Positions 4,639 to 5,334 of a DNA stretch of 5,334 bases are shown in pieces. Origin of the DNA: Pseudomonadota bacterium (lineage in GTDB: Bacteria > Pseudomonadota > Gammaproteobacteria > Burkholderiales > Burkholderiaceae_C); NCBI GenBank assembly GCA_023394015.1, contig JAEXBL010000413.1, positions 1 through 5,334 of the forward strand, in the 5' to 3' direction. Numbering within the stretch: position 1 is the stretch's first letter; every line of letters starts with the position of its first letter. Under the pieces are notes generated by a model that saw only the letters and a program-made list of their open reading frames with translations, was not told the origin of the DNA and did no database searches. The translations under genes were made by a program, and so were the position numbers.

Positions 4639-5334
4639 AGAACATCCTCTTGATGGGCCTGACCGATCACGAAGCCGCCGCCATCGAGATCATGATCGGC
4701 ATGAACTGGCGCGATCACCGCTGCGTCACGCTCAAGCGCGAGCTGTCGCTGGCGATTCCCGAGCAGAACGCGGCGGCGCGCGCCTGCGAGGCCTGCGTGC
4801 TGGACATGTTCGGCCTGGGCATGCGCAAGTACACGACGGAAAACGGCGAGCGCCTGCTGCAGGTGCTGGCCGGCCGCTCGGCCGTGCTGGTGACCTGGGG
4901 CGATGGCGGCGGCTGGCTGGAGGCCAGTCTGCCGCTGGCCAAGGGGCAGCACCTGGGCTGGGTGACCATGCCCTACACCAGCGCCGAGTTGCGCCAGGCG
5001 ATCACCAAGGTCAAGCAGGCCACGGAGCGCGCGCCTGCGGCGGCTGCACCGGCGAAGACGGTTGCGCCGAGCCGACCGAGCCCGAGCTCTAGCCCGGCGG
5101 CACCGAGCCGCCCGCGCGTCGTGGTGTCCCTGGACGTGGAGCCGGACTGGCCCGCGGAGCCCGAGGCCAAGGAAGCGGCTGAATCGGTGCCGGCCTGGCG
5201 CCGGGCCCTGGAACTGGCCGATCAGCTCAAGCGCAAGGCCGCGCCCATCATCCGGGCGCGGCCGGTGGCGGCTCTGTCACCACAGCCTGCACCCGCACCC
5301 GTGGCGACTCCGGCACCACCTCGGCGGCCGGCAC
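4635..5334 (+). CDS. Degenerate CheY-like receiver protein with Pro/Ala-rich linkers, cut by the window edge
   Basis: The frame is open for 233 codons from ATG at 4635 to the right edge, so the C-terminus is missing. AAGGAG at 4619-4624 precedes the start, which overlaps the previous stop by four bases (ATGA). Residues 2-128 follow the alternating strand-helix order of a response-regulator receiver: NILLMGLTDHE, RCVTLKRE, ACVLDMFGLG, SAVLVTWGDG and LGWVTMPYTSAELRQAI. D57 and T87 fall on the phosphorylation-site Asp and the switch Thr of CheY. However, the lysine of the usual K-P motif is replaced by Met (M112-P113), and the first strand lacks the paired acidic metal ligands apart from possibly D11. 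From about 129 the chain becomes Pro/Ala/Ser-rich and probably disordered. A short charged helix-like piece (WRRALELADQLKRKAAPI) follows, then a second Pro/Ala-rich stretch. It may be a non-phosphorylated signalling or docking module. The receiver reading is my inference from pattern. Confidence 0.72.
   Translation, partial: MKNILLMGLTDHEAAAIEIMIGMNWRDHRCVTLKRELSLAIPEQNAAARACEACVLDMFGLGMRKYTTENGERLLQVLAGRSAVLVTWGDGGGWLEASLPLAKGQHLGWVTMPYTSAELRQAITKVKQATERAPAAAAPAKTVAPSRPSPSSSPAAPSRPRVVVSLDVEPDWPAEPEAKEAAESVPAWRRALELADQLKRKAAPIIRARPVAALSPQPAPAPVATPAPPRRPA

Noticed and set aside
1..5334. tRNA, rRNA, CRISPR array, insertion sequence or phage genes
   Set aside because: No cloverleaf-like segment, regularly spaced repeats, transposase motifs or terminal inverted repeats were seen; nearly all of the window is occupied by ordinary coding genes.

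Overview
The window reads as a stretch of chromosome from a high-GC betaproteobacterium, most likely order Burkholderiales and probably family Comamonadaceae (Acidovorax-like). This is inferred from strongly GC-biased third codon positions, from kynB and kynU side by side as in that order, and from short intergenic elements of the 'GATAGC / AGCT...GCGC...AGCT' kind that I remember as common in Comamonadaceae. No taxon was confirmed by a search.

Left half, minus strand (positions 1-2221). Reading leftwards there is a small CxxCxxCC (YkgJ-type) metal-binding protein, then kynB (kynurenine formamidase), then kynU (kynureninase, cut by the left edge). KynB and KynU carry out consecutive steps of tryptophan breakdown through kynurenine, turning N-formylkynurenine into kynurenine and then into anthranilate plus alanine. 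Both keep the catalytic and ligand residues I can check. No kynA or kynR is present in the window; kynA could lie past the left edge.

Middle (2222-2430). A divergent intergenic region of about 210 bases, less GC-rich than its surroundings. It must hold the promoter of the right-hand cluster and possibly that of the left-hand genes. It contains a hairpin-like element next to the minus-strand start codon and a weak GTGA/TCAC dyad. I could not identify a confident promoter.

Right half, plus strand (2431-5334). Five tightly packed genes run in one direction: a Roadblock/LC7 protein (MglB-like fold), a stand-alone Aer-type PAS protein, a PhnD-like substrate-binding-fold protein without a signal peptide, an unrecognised 195-residue protein, and a protein with a degenerate CheY-like receiver domain followed by Pro/Ala-rich linkers, which runs off the right edge. 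The last four junctions are 14 nt, a 1-nt overlap, a 1-nt overlap and a 4-nt overlap, so this is almost certainly one operon with coupled translation. The combination suggests a cytoplasmic sensing and signalling module. It would have a probable redox or ligand PAS sensor, a small-molecule-binding fold kept inside the cell, a scaffold or GTPase-regulator-like Roadblock protein, and a receiver that probably works without standard phosphotransfer. It is the most interesting part of the window. Its output, possibly motility or surface behaviour, cannot be read from the sequence shown.
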